From the NCBI GenBank assembly GCA_947493005.1, contig CANLOY010000004.1:1-64000 (forward strand): a DNA stretch of 64,000 nt, written 5' to 3'. Each line of letters begins with the position of its first letter. The stretch's first letter is position 1. Positions 19,745 to 28,673 of the stretch are shown in pieces. The position numbers and the translations under genes are program-made. The notes beneath the pieces are model-generated. The model made no database searches. It saw only the letters and a list, made by a program, of their open reading frames with translations, and was not told the origin of the DNA. The stretch is from an uncultured Roseivirga sp. (GTDB lineage: Bacteria; Bacteroidota; Bacteroidia; Cytophagales; Cyclobacteriaceae).

Positions 19745-20281
19745 TTAATGTGCTTGTAAAAAAGCCTTTAGATCAGCTGATATTTGCTTTATAAAGGCTG
19801 AGTTTTTATACATCTCATGATCGGCATGAGGGATTATGACTGGGGGTATTTTAAAGTTGAGAAACCAGTTGCTTTTTGGTTTGTTAAGATCGTTCTCTCC
19901 ATAGAATAATAGAGTAGGACAGTCAGGGATTTCTTTTTCGTATCTAAGCCGGGTAGATGAAATTGCGATCAGACTCTTGGTCTTTAGACCTCTAAGTGCG
20001 GCTTTCCAGGCAATTGTGCCTCCTATACTGAATGCCAGGACATGTGCAGGTTCTTTGTTTTGTCTTATCAATGCTTTTGTAGCTAGATCAATTCCTCCAT
20101 TAACAAATTGAGAATGAATAATTTCCTGTGAACCTAAACAAAGGTCAATACCGGCAAGCTTTCTTGTGTCAAGGTGTTCTACCAGAAGGCCACTTTTTAA
20201 AATGTTAGCATAAGCCTCGACCCAGCCCTCATTATTAGGATTGCCCATTAAATCACTTATAATAATCAGCCTGTTTTGCAT
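19745..20281 (-). CDS. small alpha/beta hydrolase fold protein
   Basis: A 178-aa cytosolic protein. The nucleophile-elbow-like segment FSIGGT has Ser at 85. An ENDLNKP stretch (possible acid) and a PHADHEM stretch (possible histidine) appear in the expected order, so it is probably a compact serine hydrolase. It lies 10 bases after the end of pabB on the same strand (pabB upstream), so the two are likely co-transcribed. A role in folate or chorismate metabolism is only a guess. Substrate unknown. Confidence 0.7.
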   Translation of the reverse strand: MQNRLIIISDLMGNPNNEGWVEAYANILKSGLLVEHLDTRKLAGIDLCLGSQEIIHSQFVNGGIDLATKALIRQNKEPAHVLAFSIGGTIAWKAALRGLKTKSLIAISSTRLRYEKEIPDCPTLLFYGENDLNKPKSNWFLNFKIPPVIIPHADHEMYKNSAFIKQISADLKAFLQAH

Positions 20282-20291
20282 TCGTTTTTAA

Positions 20292-21602
20292 CTATGGGAG
20301 AGTGACCTGTTGTTCTTTCCCTAGCAGTTCAAATAATGCTTTGGCTTTTGTCATACACTCCTCATACTCTTTTTCAGGAACAGAATCATATGTGATTGCC
20401 CCACCAACCTGAAACGAGTACCGTTTCGTTTTTCTATTGATGAAAAGGCTTCGTATTAACACATTGAAGTCAAACTCTGAATGACCATTCATGTAGCCTG
20501 CAGCACCAGAAAATCCTGCTCTCTTTGTGGTCTCGTATTGTTCTATAAGTTGCATGACTTTGACCTTGGGAGCGCCAGTCATACTGCCCATAGGAAATGC
20601 ATTTTTTATTATTTCAACAGGGTTTGTGTTAGCCTGAACCTGAGAGGTTATCGTTGAAATCATCTGATGAACCTGCCGAAAAGAATAGATGCCAAAAATT
20701 TCTTCTACTTGAACAGTTCCTGTTTCTGCTGTTCTTGATAAATCGTTTCTAACCAGATCAACAATCATCATGTTTTCAGCAAGCTCTTTTGGGTCATTTC
20801 TAAGTTCAGTTTTAAGCCTTATATCCTCATTTGGGTACTCACTTCGCGGACGTGTGCCTTTGATTGGCTGTGAAATCACTGATTTTCCGGATTTCTTTAT
20901 GAACCGTTCTGGAGATGCTGATATAACAAAGTGTTCATCCAGCTTGAGTAGCGCTGAAAATGGGTTGGGAGAGATGTTGTTTAATGAAGAATAAAGTTCA
21001 ACTGGGTTGAATTCTTCAATTTGGCCATGAAATTCCTGACAGTAGTTTACTTCATAACAGTCTCCTTCCTCTATATGCTGTCTGAGTTTTTCAACCTTAT
21101 TAAGATATTCGCTTTTCGAAACGGATGGTGCTGGGATCGAAAAATGATTTTCTTGTTTTTGAGTATCAGAATTAAGGATTTTATCAATCAGATGATTATC
21201 TGAACTTTGATATGTTAAAGCGTTTTTCTGAAAGAAAAGCAAATGCCGTGGAGTGAAGAAGTGAATGTCAGGGAAGTCGACATAATCTGAATTATCACTT
21301 TTGAGTTTGTCGAGCTCGTTCTTTAAATCATAACCTAAAAAGCCAAATATCCAGTTATTGAAATTTGAGTCGTTTGTTACCTCATTATGAAACTTCTCAA
21401 GATTGTTGAAATTTACTCCTGTTTCTGGGTATAGTGTCTTAAGGGTATCAATTGCCAGAATTTCTTTAAAGCCATCGTAGGGGTAGTCAATGTTGTTTGA
21501 GTTGAAATAGGCAAGGTGGCTTCGGCTATTCGCCCAATGAAGTGCTTTCTCCAAAAAATCTTGCTTGCTATAGCCTTTGTATGGGAAACTAATTTCTTGC
21601 AT
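20292..21602 (-). CDS. pabB: aminodeoxychorismate synthase component I
   Basis: Chorismate-utilising enzyme that makes 4-amino-4-deoxychorismate for folate synthesis, using ammonia from a glutamine amidotransferase partner. The motif PIKGTRPR (Lys 248 in this numbering) distinguishes it from anthranilate synthase, which has PIAGT. The C-terminal GSMTGAPKVKVMQLIEQYE and GAAGYMNG segments are typical. I chose the ATG at 21602 (436 aa). The longer reading from 21686 would translate through the terminator of the upstream YceI gene at 21642-21680, so it is unlikely. No pabA or pabC is nearby in this window. Confidence 0.92.
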   Translation of the reverse strand: MQEISFPYKGYSKQDFLEKALHWANSRSHLAYFNSNNIDYPYDGFKEILAIDTLKTLYPETGVNFNNLEKFHNEVTNDSNFNNWIFGFLGYDLKNELDKLKSDNSDYVDFPDIHFFTPRHLLFFQKNALTYQSSDNHLIDKILNSDTQKQENHFSIPAPSVSKSEYLNKVEKLRQHIEEGDCYEVNYCQEFHGQIEEFNPVELYSSLNNISPNPFSALLKLDEHFVISASPERFIKKSGKSVISQPIKGTRPRSEYPNEDIRLKTELRNDPKELAENMMIVDLVRNDLSRTAETGTVQVEEIFGIYSFRQVHQMISTITSQVQANTNPVEIIKNAFPMGSMTGAPKVKVMQLIEQYETTKRAGFSGAAGYMNGHSEFDFNVLIRSLFINRKTKRYSFQVGGAITYDSVPEKEYEECMTKAKALFELLGKEQQVTLP

Positions 21603-21641
21603 TACTGTGTGCTGCAAAGTTGAAGAAAGCAAGTGGTTAAA

Positions 21642-21680
21642 AAAAGCCCTCAAACGATTCTGCTCGGTTTGAGGGCTTTT
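21642..21680 (-). terminator. YceI-gene terminator that sets the pabB start
   Basis: Stem AAAAGCCCTCAAAC (21642-21655) pairs with GTTTGAGGGCTTTT (21667-21680) around an 11-nt loop. It lies between the YceI stop (21702) and the pabB ATG (21602). A T run follows on the minus strand. Confidence 0.92.
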
Positions 21681-21701
21681 ACTCATGCTTAAGAATAGGT
21701 T

Positions 21702-22436
21702 CTATAAGCTGGCCTTAGTAATTGTTATTTCAAAACCAACATTTACTGTATTGTAGAGGAACTTGTCTTTCGCTTTGTCAAGGGCAGATGCTTCATCTCC
21801 ATAGCTTAAGCCCCAAGCGGTTCTGTCAATATTGAAGCTCGCTTTGGCATTGACCATTCCATTTTCTACACTTATTGAAGCTGGAAATGTCACGTTCTTG
21901 GTAGTGCCTCTCATTGTAAGGTTGCCTGAGATAAAATGTGTAGGGTTTTCTACTAGTACCTCACTTAATTTTTTGGGAGCATACTCTGTTTGATATTCAT
22001 CTTTGTCTGCATCCAGATGGTCAATACTGAAAGGAGCTACGTCAGTTACTTCAAAAGTAGCTTCAGGGTAGTTAGCAGCATCGAAGAAATGATCACTCAT
22101 CAAGTGTCCTTTTAAATCAGTAGCGCCTTTTGATCCTGCCATGTCAAGGTTTTCAAGAGAATTGATGTCTATTACAAAGTTTCCTGCTACAACCTGACCC
22201 TCTTTTATACTCACTTCACCCTTAGTGAGTTTAATAGTTCCATTGTGTTGTCCTGTAGGTTTAGAGCCTACCCAGGTAACCTGACTTTTATCCGTATCTA
22301 TTTGTAGCGCGATGGCTTCGCTGCTAGTAGCAACTTTTTTAGCATCTGTAGTTTCAACGGTTTCTCCTTTAGGGCCACAGGCAAAGGTAAAAAGTGAAAG
22401 TAGTATTAAAGCAAAACCTGATTTGTAGTTCTTCAT
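21702..22436 (-). CDS. YceI family lipoprotein
   Basis: A 244-aa protein with a lipobox FACG (Cys 20) directly after a hydrophobic signal. The mature part is a YceI lipocalin-like domain from about residue 45. Typical segments are VTWVGSKPTGQHNGTIKLTKG, FVIDINSLE, HLMSDHFFDAANYPEATFEVTDV and GNLTMRGTTKNVTFPASI. YceI proteins bind isoprenoid-like or other amphiphilic molecules in the periplasm; the ligand here is unknown. The gene is divergent from a gamma-carbonic anhydrase gene, with symmetric elements between them, and ends at a strong terminator. Confidence 0.9.
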   Translation of the reverse strand: MKNYKSGFALILLSLFTFACGPKGETVETTDAKKVATSSEAIALQIDTDKSQVTWVGSKPTGQHNGTIKLTKGEVSIKEGQVVAGNFVIDINSLENLDMAGSKGATDLKGHLMSDHFFDAANYPEATFEVTDVAPFSIDHLDADKDEYQTEYAPKKLSEVLVENPTHFISGNLTMRGTTKNVTFPASISVENGMVNAKASFNIDRTAWGLSYGDEASALDKAKDKFLYNTVNVGFEITITKASL

Positions 22437-22474
22437 TAAATATGGTTTATAAGTTATCTATTAATTAGTCTGAA

Positions 22475-22500
22475 ATGAACGCTTATATAAGGCCGTTCAT
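22475..22500. promoter_or_regulatory. inverted repeat between YceI and gamma-carbonic anhydrase genes
   Basis: ATGAACG (22475-22481) and CGTTCAT (22494-22500) form perfect 7-bp arms around a core that contains the palindrome CTTATATAAG. It lies 39-64 bases upstream of the YceI start, in a position for an operator serving either divergent gene. Confidence 0.4.
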
Positions 22501-22541
22501 TGCTTAAATTGTGGGCAAATGTAATTGAGTTTTATTTAATA

Positions 22542-22559
22542 TACATGTATGTACATGTA
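22542..22559. repeat. two TACATGTA octamers upstream of gamma-carbonic anhydrase gene
   Basis: Two copies of the palindrome TACATGTA, at 22542-22549 and 22552-22559, are separated by TG. The second runs into TAATTTTG, an exact -7-like box, only two bases before the ATG at 22568. The element could be an operator or simply AT-rich sequence. Confidence 0.35.
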
Positions 22560-22567
22560 ATTTTGAT

Positions 22568-23080
22568 ATGGCAAATATAAAAAGCGTAAAGGGAGTCTCT
22601 CCGAGGATTGGGAAAGGCTGTTGGTTGGCAGATAATGCGACTATAATAGGTGATGTTTTAATAGCAGATAATTGCAATGTATGGTTCAATGCTGTAATTC
22701 GAGGAGATGTCTGTTCTATAGAAGTTGGGGAGAACTGCAATATTCAAGATGGGGCAGTTATTCATGGAACACTCAATATGTCAAAGACAGTCTTGGGCAA
22801 AAATGTATCAATAGGTCACAATGCTATTGTTCATGGTTGTGTTGTGGAGGATAATGTTCTGATAGGTATGGGTGCAATTGTAATGGATAATGCAGTAATT
22901 AAAAAAGGGTCTATGATTGCTGCTGGAGCTGTTGTGTTGGCTAATACAGTGGTGGAAGAAAACTCTCTTTATGCAGGCACACCGGCCAAACGCATCAAGG
23001 CGATTGACGAAAAGCTAAGAAAGGTAATAGATAAAACACCTGAGAATTATCAAATGTATACTACATGGATAGACGATTGA
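22568..23080 (+). CDS. gamma-carbonic anhydrase family hexapeptide protein
   Basis: A 170-aa left-handed beta-helix protein built of hexapeptide repeats (for example IGDVLIADNCNVWFNAVIRGD). The zinc-ligand histidines of the gamma-carbonic anhydrase family are visible in VIHGT, IGHNAIVHGC. It ends with the family tail EENSLYAGTPAKRIK. These proteins hydrate CO2 or, in some lines, bind metal without known activity. It begins a plus-strand run with a DinB-fold protein, a thioesterase and an acidic protein. Confidence 0.9.
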   Translation: MANIKSVKGVSPRIGKGCWLADNATIIGDVLIADNCNVWFNAVIRGDVCSIEVGENCNIQDGAVIHGTLNMSKTVLGKNVSIGHNAIVHGCVVEDNVLIGMGAIVMDNAVIKKGSMIAAGAVVLANTVVEENSLYAGTPAKRIKAIDEKLRKVIDKTPENYQMYTTWIDD

Positions 23081-23116
23081 AATTCTATGATTTGAAATTT
23101 TCTTCTAAATTGAAAT

Positions 23117-23629
23117 ATGATTCGAAAGCCCAAGTCAGAAGAGTATAATTCATTTTACGAACCATACGTAAGTAAAATACAAGAAGATAATGTATTGGAT
23201 GTTCTTAAAGAGCAGCTTTTATCAGTGGTTGACTTTTTTAGCAGCATTTCTGAAGAACAAGCAGAATATCGTTATGCAAGTGATAAGTGGTCTATAAAAG
23301 AAGTTTTGAACCATTTGAACGATGCCGAGCGTGTCTTTTCGTATAGAGCTCTATGCATAGTTAGAGGGGAAGATAAACCGCTACCAGGTATGGATCAGGA
23401 GGTTTATCAGAAGAATAGCAGAGCTGATATGAGGTCACTGTCATCACTTATTCAGGAATTTGTGACCATTAGAAAGTCAACACTCTCACTTTTTGATCAC
23501 ATTGCTGAGCAAGACAGTTTGAGAACAGGCCTGGCTAGTGGTTCTTCAGTTAGTGTAAGAGCACTTGCAGCATTAATTGCCGGTCATTACCTGCATCATA
23601 TTGGAATTATCAATCAAAAATATTTGTAA
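23117..23629 (+). CDS. DinB-superfamily four-helix-bundle protein
   Basis: A 170-aa cytosolic metalloprotein-like bundle. The family pattern is seen as WSIKEVLNHLNDAERVF (His 66) and HYLHHIG (His 157, 160, 161), the usual three-histidine nickel/zinc site of DinB/YfiT-type proteins. Many members transfer thiols or are damage-inducible; the reaction here is unknown. Its stop codon overlaps the start of the thioesterase gene by one base (TAATG), so the two are translationally coupled. Confidence 0.85.
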   Translation: MIRKPKSEEYNSFYEPYVSKIQEDNVLDVLKEQLLSVVDFFSSISEEQAEYRYASDKWSIKEVLNHLNDAERVFSYRALCIVRGEDKPLPGMDQEVYQKNSRADMRSLSSLIQEFVTIRKSTLSLFDHIAEQDSLRTGLASGSSVSVRALAALIAGHYLHHIGIINQKYL

Positions 23630-24150
23630 TGTTTATAATTGACCCTCACAGAGAATATGCTACTCAAACCGAGTCGAGAGTGATCATCAGGTTTCAGGAT
23701 TGCGATCCTTTAAGGCATTTGAATAATGCTAAGTATTTCGACTACTTTTTTAACGCCAGAGAAGATCAGGTGCCAAAGTTATATGGTGTCGAAATAATGG
23801 ATTTGATTAAATCTTATGAGGCGTTCTGGGTGGTATATAATCACCACATTGCCTATCTGAAACCAGCAAACCTGGGTGAGTGGGTCAGGATTATTACTCG
23901 TCTGATCTGGTATGATAATAATACGATTGTTGTAGAGTATTTGATGCTTGACGATTACAAGAGTCATTTAAAAACGTTGATGTGGAGCACTCTGAAATAT
24001 GTAGGAATGAATACCAGCCGTACAGTGTCTCATTCAGATGAGGTAAAAGCTTACCTCGAAGCTATGAGGTTTAAGGGAGTTAACTATCACCCGAACCTCT
24101 TTGATGAAAGAGTGAAGGATGTTAAACTACTTGTGCAAACGGAAGTTTAA
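23629..24150 (+). CDS. hot-dog fold acyl-CoA thioesterase
   Basis: A 173-aa protein of the 4HBT class that hydrolyses acyl-CoA thioesters. Its active-site pattern FQDCDPLRHLNNAKYFDYF has Asp 26 and His 30/Asn 32 in the family positions. A VNYHPNLF segment follows near the end. It overlaps the preceding DinB-fold gene by one base. The acyl substrate is unknown, as no fatty-acid operon surrounds it. Confidence 0.82.
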   Translation: MFIIDPHREYATQTESRVIIRFQDCDPLRHLNNAKYFDYFFNAREDQVPKLYGVEIMDLIKSYEAFWVVYNHHIAYLKPANLGEWVRIITRLIWYDNNTIVVEYLMLDDYKSHLKTLMWSTLKYVGMNTSRTVSHSDEVKAYLEAMRFKGVNYHPNLFDERVKDVKLLVQTEV

Positions 24151-24208
24151 AATTAATATAGCGTGTGTTTATCATTCGAATGAATAAGTAACCTTAATAC
24201 AAACTAAT

Positions 24209-24757
24209 ATGAAAAATAACGATGGGTTTAACCCTCAGGAAATAGAAAAAATCAAGCATGAAATGGAGGGGGGAAATTCTTATGTAGTTATTGAGTCTGA
24301 AGATAACTCTGATGATTTCATGAATTTCTATTTTATTGGAATGTATGATGGCAGAGAGGTTGTTTACGATGCAGCATTGTATACACTAAGACTACAACAT
24401 AGCAGTGAGATTCATGAACTTGCTGAACACAAAGTTGCTCAGAAATTCCCTGAGTTTAAGAGAATATCTTATGAGGAAGACGAGAATGGAGATATTGAGC
24501 CATTAGGCGATCTTGAGGAGGAGATTGGATTGTACCTTACAGAAGTAATGGACGAGCTGGAAGAGGAAGAGGCGGTAAAAGTGAGTGAGCACGTAGATAT
24601 TGATGAGAACATAGATTTTGGTATTGGTGTGGATGTAGGGCTTAATGTTGAAAAAATCTCTAATGAGGTTATTGAGAAGTTCATACATGATTTCAATGAG
24701 GACTCTCTTGAACTAGATGAAACTTATTATTCGTTTCAATTTGAGGATGACGAATAA
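24209..24757 (+). CDS. acidic protein of unknown function
   Basis: A 182-aa highly acidic cytosolic protein with no signal peptide or membrane segment. The middle region carries EEIGLYLTEVMDELEEEEA. The overall composition (many Asp and Glu, few aromatic clusters) suggests a soluble, possibly partner-binding protein. I do not recognise a family. It is the last gene of the plus-strand run after the thioesterase, 58 bases downstream, and converges on the large T9SS gene. Confidence 0.65.
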   Translation: MKNNDGFNPQEIEKIKHEMEGGNSYVVIESEDNSDDFMNFYFIGMYDGREVVYDAALYTLRLQHSSEIHELAEHKVAQKFPEFKRISYEEDENGDIEPLGDLEEEIGLYLTEVMDELEEEEAVKVSEHVDIDENIDFGIGVDVGLNVEKISNEVIEKFIHDFNEDSLELDETYYSFQFEDDE

Positions 24758-24814
24758 GTTTTAGTTGATAAGGACTAATGTCCGCATCTGGCATTTTTTA
24801 GTCTATTCCTAATT

Positions 24815-27800
24815 CTACTTGACAATAAACCTGGTTGTACTGGTACCTTCTTGTTGAGTTAACCTAAGTATATAAATACCCGGTTTAAGGTTGCTTATAT
24901 TTATTGCTAATCCAGGCTTTACCCTTGGGTTAGAGTACACAACTTGTCCTGAATTGTCTAGTATATCTACATAGCTGTATGTTTCAGGTGATGACATATA
25001 TGAAAGGTTGATTAAATCCGAAGAAGGATTGGGGGTTATAGAAATATGACCATGAGTTACTTGAACTTTATTCTCAATCGATCTGATCTCTGAATAAGAA
25101 TAATTTCCTGAGATATCGGTTTGCTTGATTCTATAAAATAGCCTGCCACTTTGACTAGGCTTGTCTATGTGGGTGTAATATTCTACAGCGCTTGAATTTC
25201 CACGACTTTCTACAGTTCCAATAGTTTCCCATGTTTGTGCATTCAAAGAACGCTGTACAGAAAAATAGCTGTTGTTTATTTCGGATGCAGTGCTCCAATC
25301 TATTAGCACTTCTTGTTGTTTTTGCTGAACAGTGAAATCGAGGAATTCAACCGGTAACACGCCCTGATTTGGGCAAAAGTAGATATCGGAAAGATATATA
25401 GCTCTTTGCACCGGGTTGTTGCCATGAACATTTCCTTCAATGTATTCTATCTGAATTTGGTTTACATCTGAGGAAAAAAAGACATCGGCAGTGCCTTTTG
25501 TGTCATTAGAGCTAGATGCCTCTGGGGGGAAGTCACTTGCTGTGGCGATTCCATAGTTTCCTGAAGAAGAAATGGAAAAAGTTGGTGAGTTATCAACTGC
25601 TATAATGGTTGGAGGTACTTCGGTGTTTCCGTTGAACCCAATAATCCTGACACTATCCTGTCTTGAATTGGCATTACCTGTTCCAAAAAGCCCATTGTCA
25701 ATATCAAATATGGAAAACCTGACATCTGATAATGTTTGGCTGATGTTTATTGTTAACGTTACTTTTGATGTTGTGCCACCATCAATCAACATATACAGCG
25801 ATTCGGTGCCATTACCCACACCACCTGCACTGTTCATGTCAGAATTTACCAATGGTGTGCCATCTTTGAAGTCTCCCAGATTTCCTGTGAAATCAAAGGA
25901 GAATACCACATCTCCTCCCGATGCAGGGTTTTGAATAGTAAATTCTTCTCCACTTGTCGCACCAGCTGTGTAGCTGATAGAACCCCAGTCTAAAAATTCC
26001 AAAGGGTACAAACACTGAATGACTTCGGCATTATTGGAGCAAAATGAAATATCAGATATGCTAATCGATCTATTGCCAAAATCAGAAGGAGCGGTATTGG
26101 CTTCAATATATTCTATTTCTATTCGATTAATGGTGTTTACAAAGTATACATCCAATGAGCCTTTGGTATCGTTAGTGCTTTGGTCATCTGAAGATGGATC
26201 AGAAGCCACAGCAACTCCATAGTTCTCATCCATATCAATGGTGAATGTAGGGGAGCTATTCACCGGGATAAGAATTGGGGCTACCGGGTCTGATCCATTA
26301 TAACCAATAATTCTAACACTATCCTGAACAGCAGCAGACATTGAATTGTCAATGTCATAAATGGTGAACCTGACATCTGTAGCAAGATTATTTAACGATA
26401 TTGATGTTGTTATATTAGAACTTGTTGCCGAGCCTGGAGGGTCTACCTGAATTTCCAGAGATTCACCACCACCGCCTTCACCACCGCCATTGCTTACTAC
26501 TGTATTATCATCAGGTTGACTCGCCACAAGATGACCTGTGTCGCCCAATAAACTGAAGCCAATGGTCATGTCAGAACTGCCTAAATTGGGATTAACCACA
26601 TCAAAGGATTGGCCTGTAAGTGCTCCAGCAGAGTAGTCTATGCTTCCCCAGTCCAATTCGGATAGTGAGGTTGAACAAGTAACGGGTTCGTTTACCGGAG
26701 GGCAGAAGCTGATTTTGGAAACCCCTATTGATCTTTCAGCTGGATTAGCACTACCATTTGTGTTTGCTTCATAGTATTCAATGACAATTTTGTTAACAGG
26801 AAGCTCGAAGTAAACATCTAATGTTCCTTTGGTGTCATTGTTACTAGGTCCGGTGCCGGAGGGGTTGAAGGGAAATCCCTTTACAACCCCATAGACATCG
26901 TTATAGGAACTGGTGAAAGAGGGGTCGCTATTAGGTGTTATGATAATAGGGACAATTGGGGTCGTTCCACTATATCCAAGTACTTTAATACTATCTATAC
27001 CCGCATTTGAAGCGGCTCCGGTATAAGAGCTATCAATATCATAGATTGAAAACCTTACATCCCGAAGCAAATTGGACATTGTAATGGAGGTTGTTATTTT
27101 AGATGAAGTGCCCAATGGGGCGTCTGCATCTATTCTTAGCACGCTTCCTCCACTACCTTCTCCTCCTCCCATGGAGGCAAATGCAGCATCAATGACAGGA
27201 GTGGTGTTTACAAGGTGTCCGGTATTATCTGTAAGTTCAAAATTAAAAGTTACATCAGGGCCAGAACCGGGATTGGTGATTGTTATTGACTCATTTAGGG
27301 AGCCTGAAGTATAAGAAACGGAGGCCCAATCTAGTGTTGCGGCTGATGTTGAGCATACTGTTTGAGGTGCAAATGGTGCGTCAAAGTGAATATCTGAAAT
27401 TGTAATCCATCTAAAACCGGGGTTAGACCCGGTAGAGTTAGCTTCAAGGTATTCGATCTCGATTCTATCAATTGGTTCATTGAAAATGACATCCATGGTG
27501 CCTTTGGTATCATTGTTACTGGCAGAAGTTGGAGGGAGTGCTTTGGAAGCGCCAATACCATAATTTCCGCTTGTGACAACAGTTAATGTGGCGCTTGTTG
27601 GGTTGGCTAGAGATACATTTGGCTTTACTTCTAAAGACCCTGCATACCCAATTACTCTTACACTGTCTCTTCTACTGGTATTAGTATTTCCAGAATAGAA
27701 GTTGTCAATATCATAGATGGAAAACTCAATATTTTCCTGGAGGAAATTGAAACTTATAGTAGTGGTAATTGATGAAGACCCGGAAGGAGGGTCCATTGCC

Positions 27801-28168
27801 ACAACTAATGAGTTACCACCTCCGCCAACTCCTCCGGCACTTGAAAAAGAGCCAGTTTCGTTAGGGGTTATAGTACCTGCAACATCTGGGTAATTGGTAA
27901 GTTGAGTTAAGTCACCGCTGAAATCAATATTGACCCTTACATCTGGCCCAGTATATGGATTAGTGACAACATAAGACTCACCTGAAGTTGTTCCTTGGGG
28001 ATAGTCTATTATGTCCCAGTCGAGTGTTAAACGAGTGGTGGCCAAAACATAACTGTCCAGCTTAGGATAAAGAAACCCTGAGTTTAGAAGTGTAATTGTT
28101 GTAAAAAGAAAAAGAAGTATGCAAGTCTTTTTAATTGCAGATAGTAACCTCATTTTTGTCAAGTTCAC
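24815..28168 (-). CDS. four-repeat secreted surface protein with T9SS sorting domain
   Basis: A 1117-aa protein. A signal peptide (about 1-45) is followed by four homologous blocks at residues about 49-278, 279-504, 505-725 and 726-933. Each block begins LDWxx(I/V)xY, carries (F)xIYDIDN or FDIDN, then NDTKGxxDVxF, and ends IEYxEAN and an ISDI-like strand. Blocks 2-4 follow a Cys-containing linker. Residues about 935-1030 form a beta-sandwich-like linker (IDWSTASE). The last about 75 form the T9SS sorting domain (ITPNPSSDLINLSY to RFIVK). It should be exported by T9SS and attached to or released from the cell surface. Function is unknown. Confidence 0.82.
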   Translation of the reverse strand: MNLTKMRLLSAIKKTCILLFLFTTITLLNSGFLYPKLDSYVLATTRLTLDWDIIDYPQGTTSGESYVVTNPYTGPDVRVNIDFSGDLTQLTNYPDVAGTITPNETGSFSSAGGVGGGGNSLVVAMDPPSGSSSITTTISFNFLQENIEFSIYDIDNFYSGNTNTSRRDSVRVIGYAGSLEVKPNVSLANPTSATLTVVTSGNYGIGASKALPPTSASNNDTKGTMDVIFNEPIDRIEIEYLEANSTGSNPGFRWITISDIHFDAPFAPQTVCSTSAATLDWASVSYTSGSLNESITITNPGSGPDVTFNFELTDNTGHLVNTTPVIDAAFASMGGGEGSGGSVLRIDADAPLGTSSKITTSITMSNLLRDVRFSIYDIDSSYTGAASNAGIDSIKVLGYSGTTPIVPIIITPNSDPSFTSSYNDVYGVVKGFPFNPSGTGPSNNDTKGTLDVYFELPVNKIVIEYYEANTNGSANPAERSIGVSKISFCPPVNEPVTCSTSLSELDWGSIDYSAGALTGQSFDVVNPNLGSSDMTIGFSLLGDTGHLVASQPDDNTVVSNGGGEGGGGESLEIQVDPPGSATSSNITTSISLNNLATDVRFTIYDIDNSMSAAVQDSVRIIGYNGSDPVAPILIPVNSSPTFTIDMDENYGVAVASDPSSDDQSTNDTKGSLDVYFVNTINRIEIEYIEANTAPSDFGNRSISISDISFCSNNAEVIQCLYPLEFLDWGSISYTAGATSGEEFTIQNPASGGDVVFSFDFTGNLGDFKDGTPLVNSDMNSAGGVGNGTESLYMLIDGGTTSKVTLTINISQTLSDVRFSIFDIDNGLFGTGNANSRQDSVRIIGFNGNTEVPPTIIAVDNSPTFSISSSGNYGIATASDFPPEASSSNDTKGTADVFFSSDVNQIQIEYIEGNVHGNNPVQRAIYLSDIYFCPNQGVLPVEFLDFTVQQKQQEVLIDWSTASEINNSYFSVQRSLNAQTWETIGTVESRGNSSAVEYYTHIDKPSQSGRLFYRIKQTDISGNYSYSEIRSIENKVQVTHGHISITPNPSSDLINLSYMSSPETYSYVDILDNSGQVVYSNPRVKPGLAINISNLKPGIYILRLTQQEGTSTTRFIVK
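25370..28024 (-). repeat. four tandem about 620-690-base coding repeats
   Basis: The gene 24815-28168 contains four in-frame repeats, at about 28024-27335, 27334-26657, 26656-25994 and 25993-25370. They encode the LDW...DIDN...NDTKG...EAN blocks. The repeats are divergent at sequence level, so the duplications are old. Confidence 0.75.
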
Positions 28169-28673
28169 ACATAGTTCAAGTACCTGGCTAAAGCAACTTG
28201 AAATTGGTTTTGGTATTAGGAATGAGGTTTTTGATTTCTAGTGTGTATGTTAATTTCGGTCGATTGTTAATGCAAAAAAATGTTGTTGATCGTTAATTTT
28301 ATGCTGTTTGTAAGTGAGTGGGTGTTTTTGATGAGTGAATGTGCATTTTTCAATTATGAGTTAATATTCCACTTTTATGGCTATGTTGGATGCATGAAAT
28401 GAAGGGATTGTATTTATAGAGAGTTCAGCTTTCAGCAGTTGTGTAAAAGTGCCCTCGAAAGTCATTATAAAGTATAATTCAAGCATGGTTTTATTAAATG
28501 GTCTTCCAATATGACCTTCATAAGGTGACTTACCTCAAGGTTGTAGTCTGAAGATACAGTTCATAATTTGGTCATGATTTCGTATCTTTTATTTCAACCT
28601 GAATACCTGTTATCTGCATAATTACATCGATGTAATTATTTTAATGAATTGGTGAATAGAACTACCCTAATTT
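28169..28673. other. 505-base intergenic region
   Basis: Divergent gap between the four-repeat surface protein (minus) and the GAF-sigma54 regulator (plus). No convincing ORF, tRNA or exact TANNTTTG promoter was found. It holds an inverted repeat TTCAAGT-N14-ACTTGAA (28175-28181 and 28196-28202), probably in the leader of the surface protein gene, and a 22-bp perfect palindrome at 28618-28639. Confidence 0.5.
28618..28639. promoter_or_regulatory. 22-bp perfect palindrome upstream of the GAF-sigma54 regulator
   Basis: The 11-base arm ATAATTACATC is followed directly by its exact reverse complement, with no spacer. It lies 34 bases before the ATG at 28674, in a suitable place for an autoregulatory operator. 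Confidence 0.5.

Noticed and set aside
21603-21686. N-terminal extension of pabB
   Set aside because: It would read through the terminator hairpin at 21642-21680 of the upstream gene; the ATG at 21602 is better.
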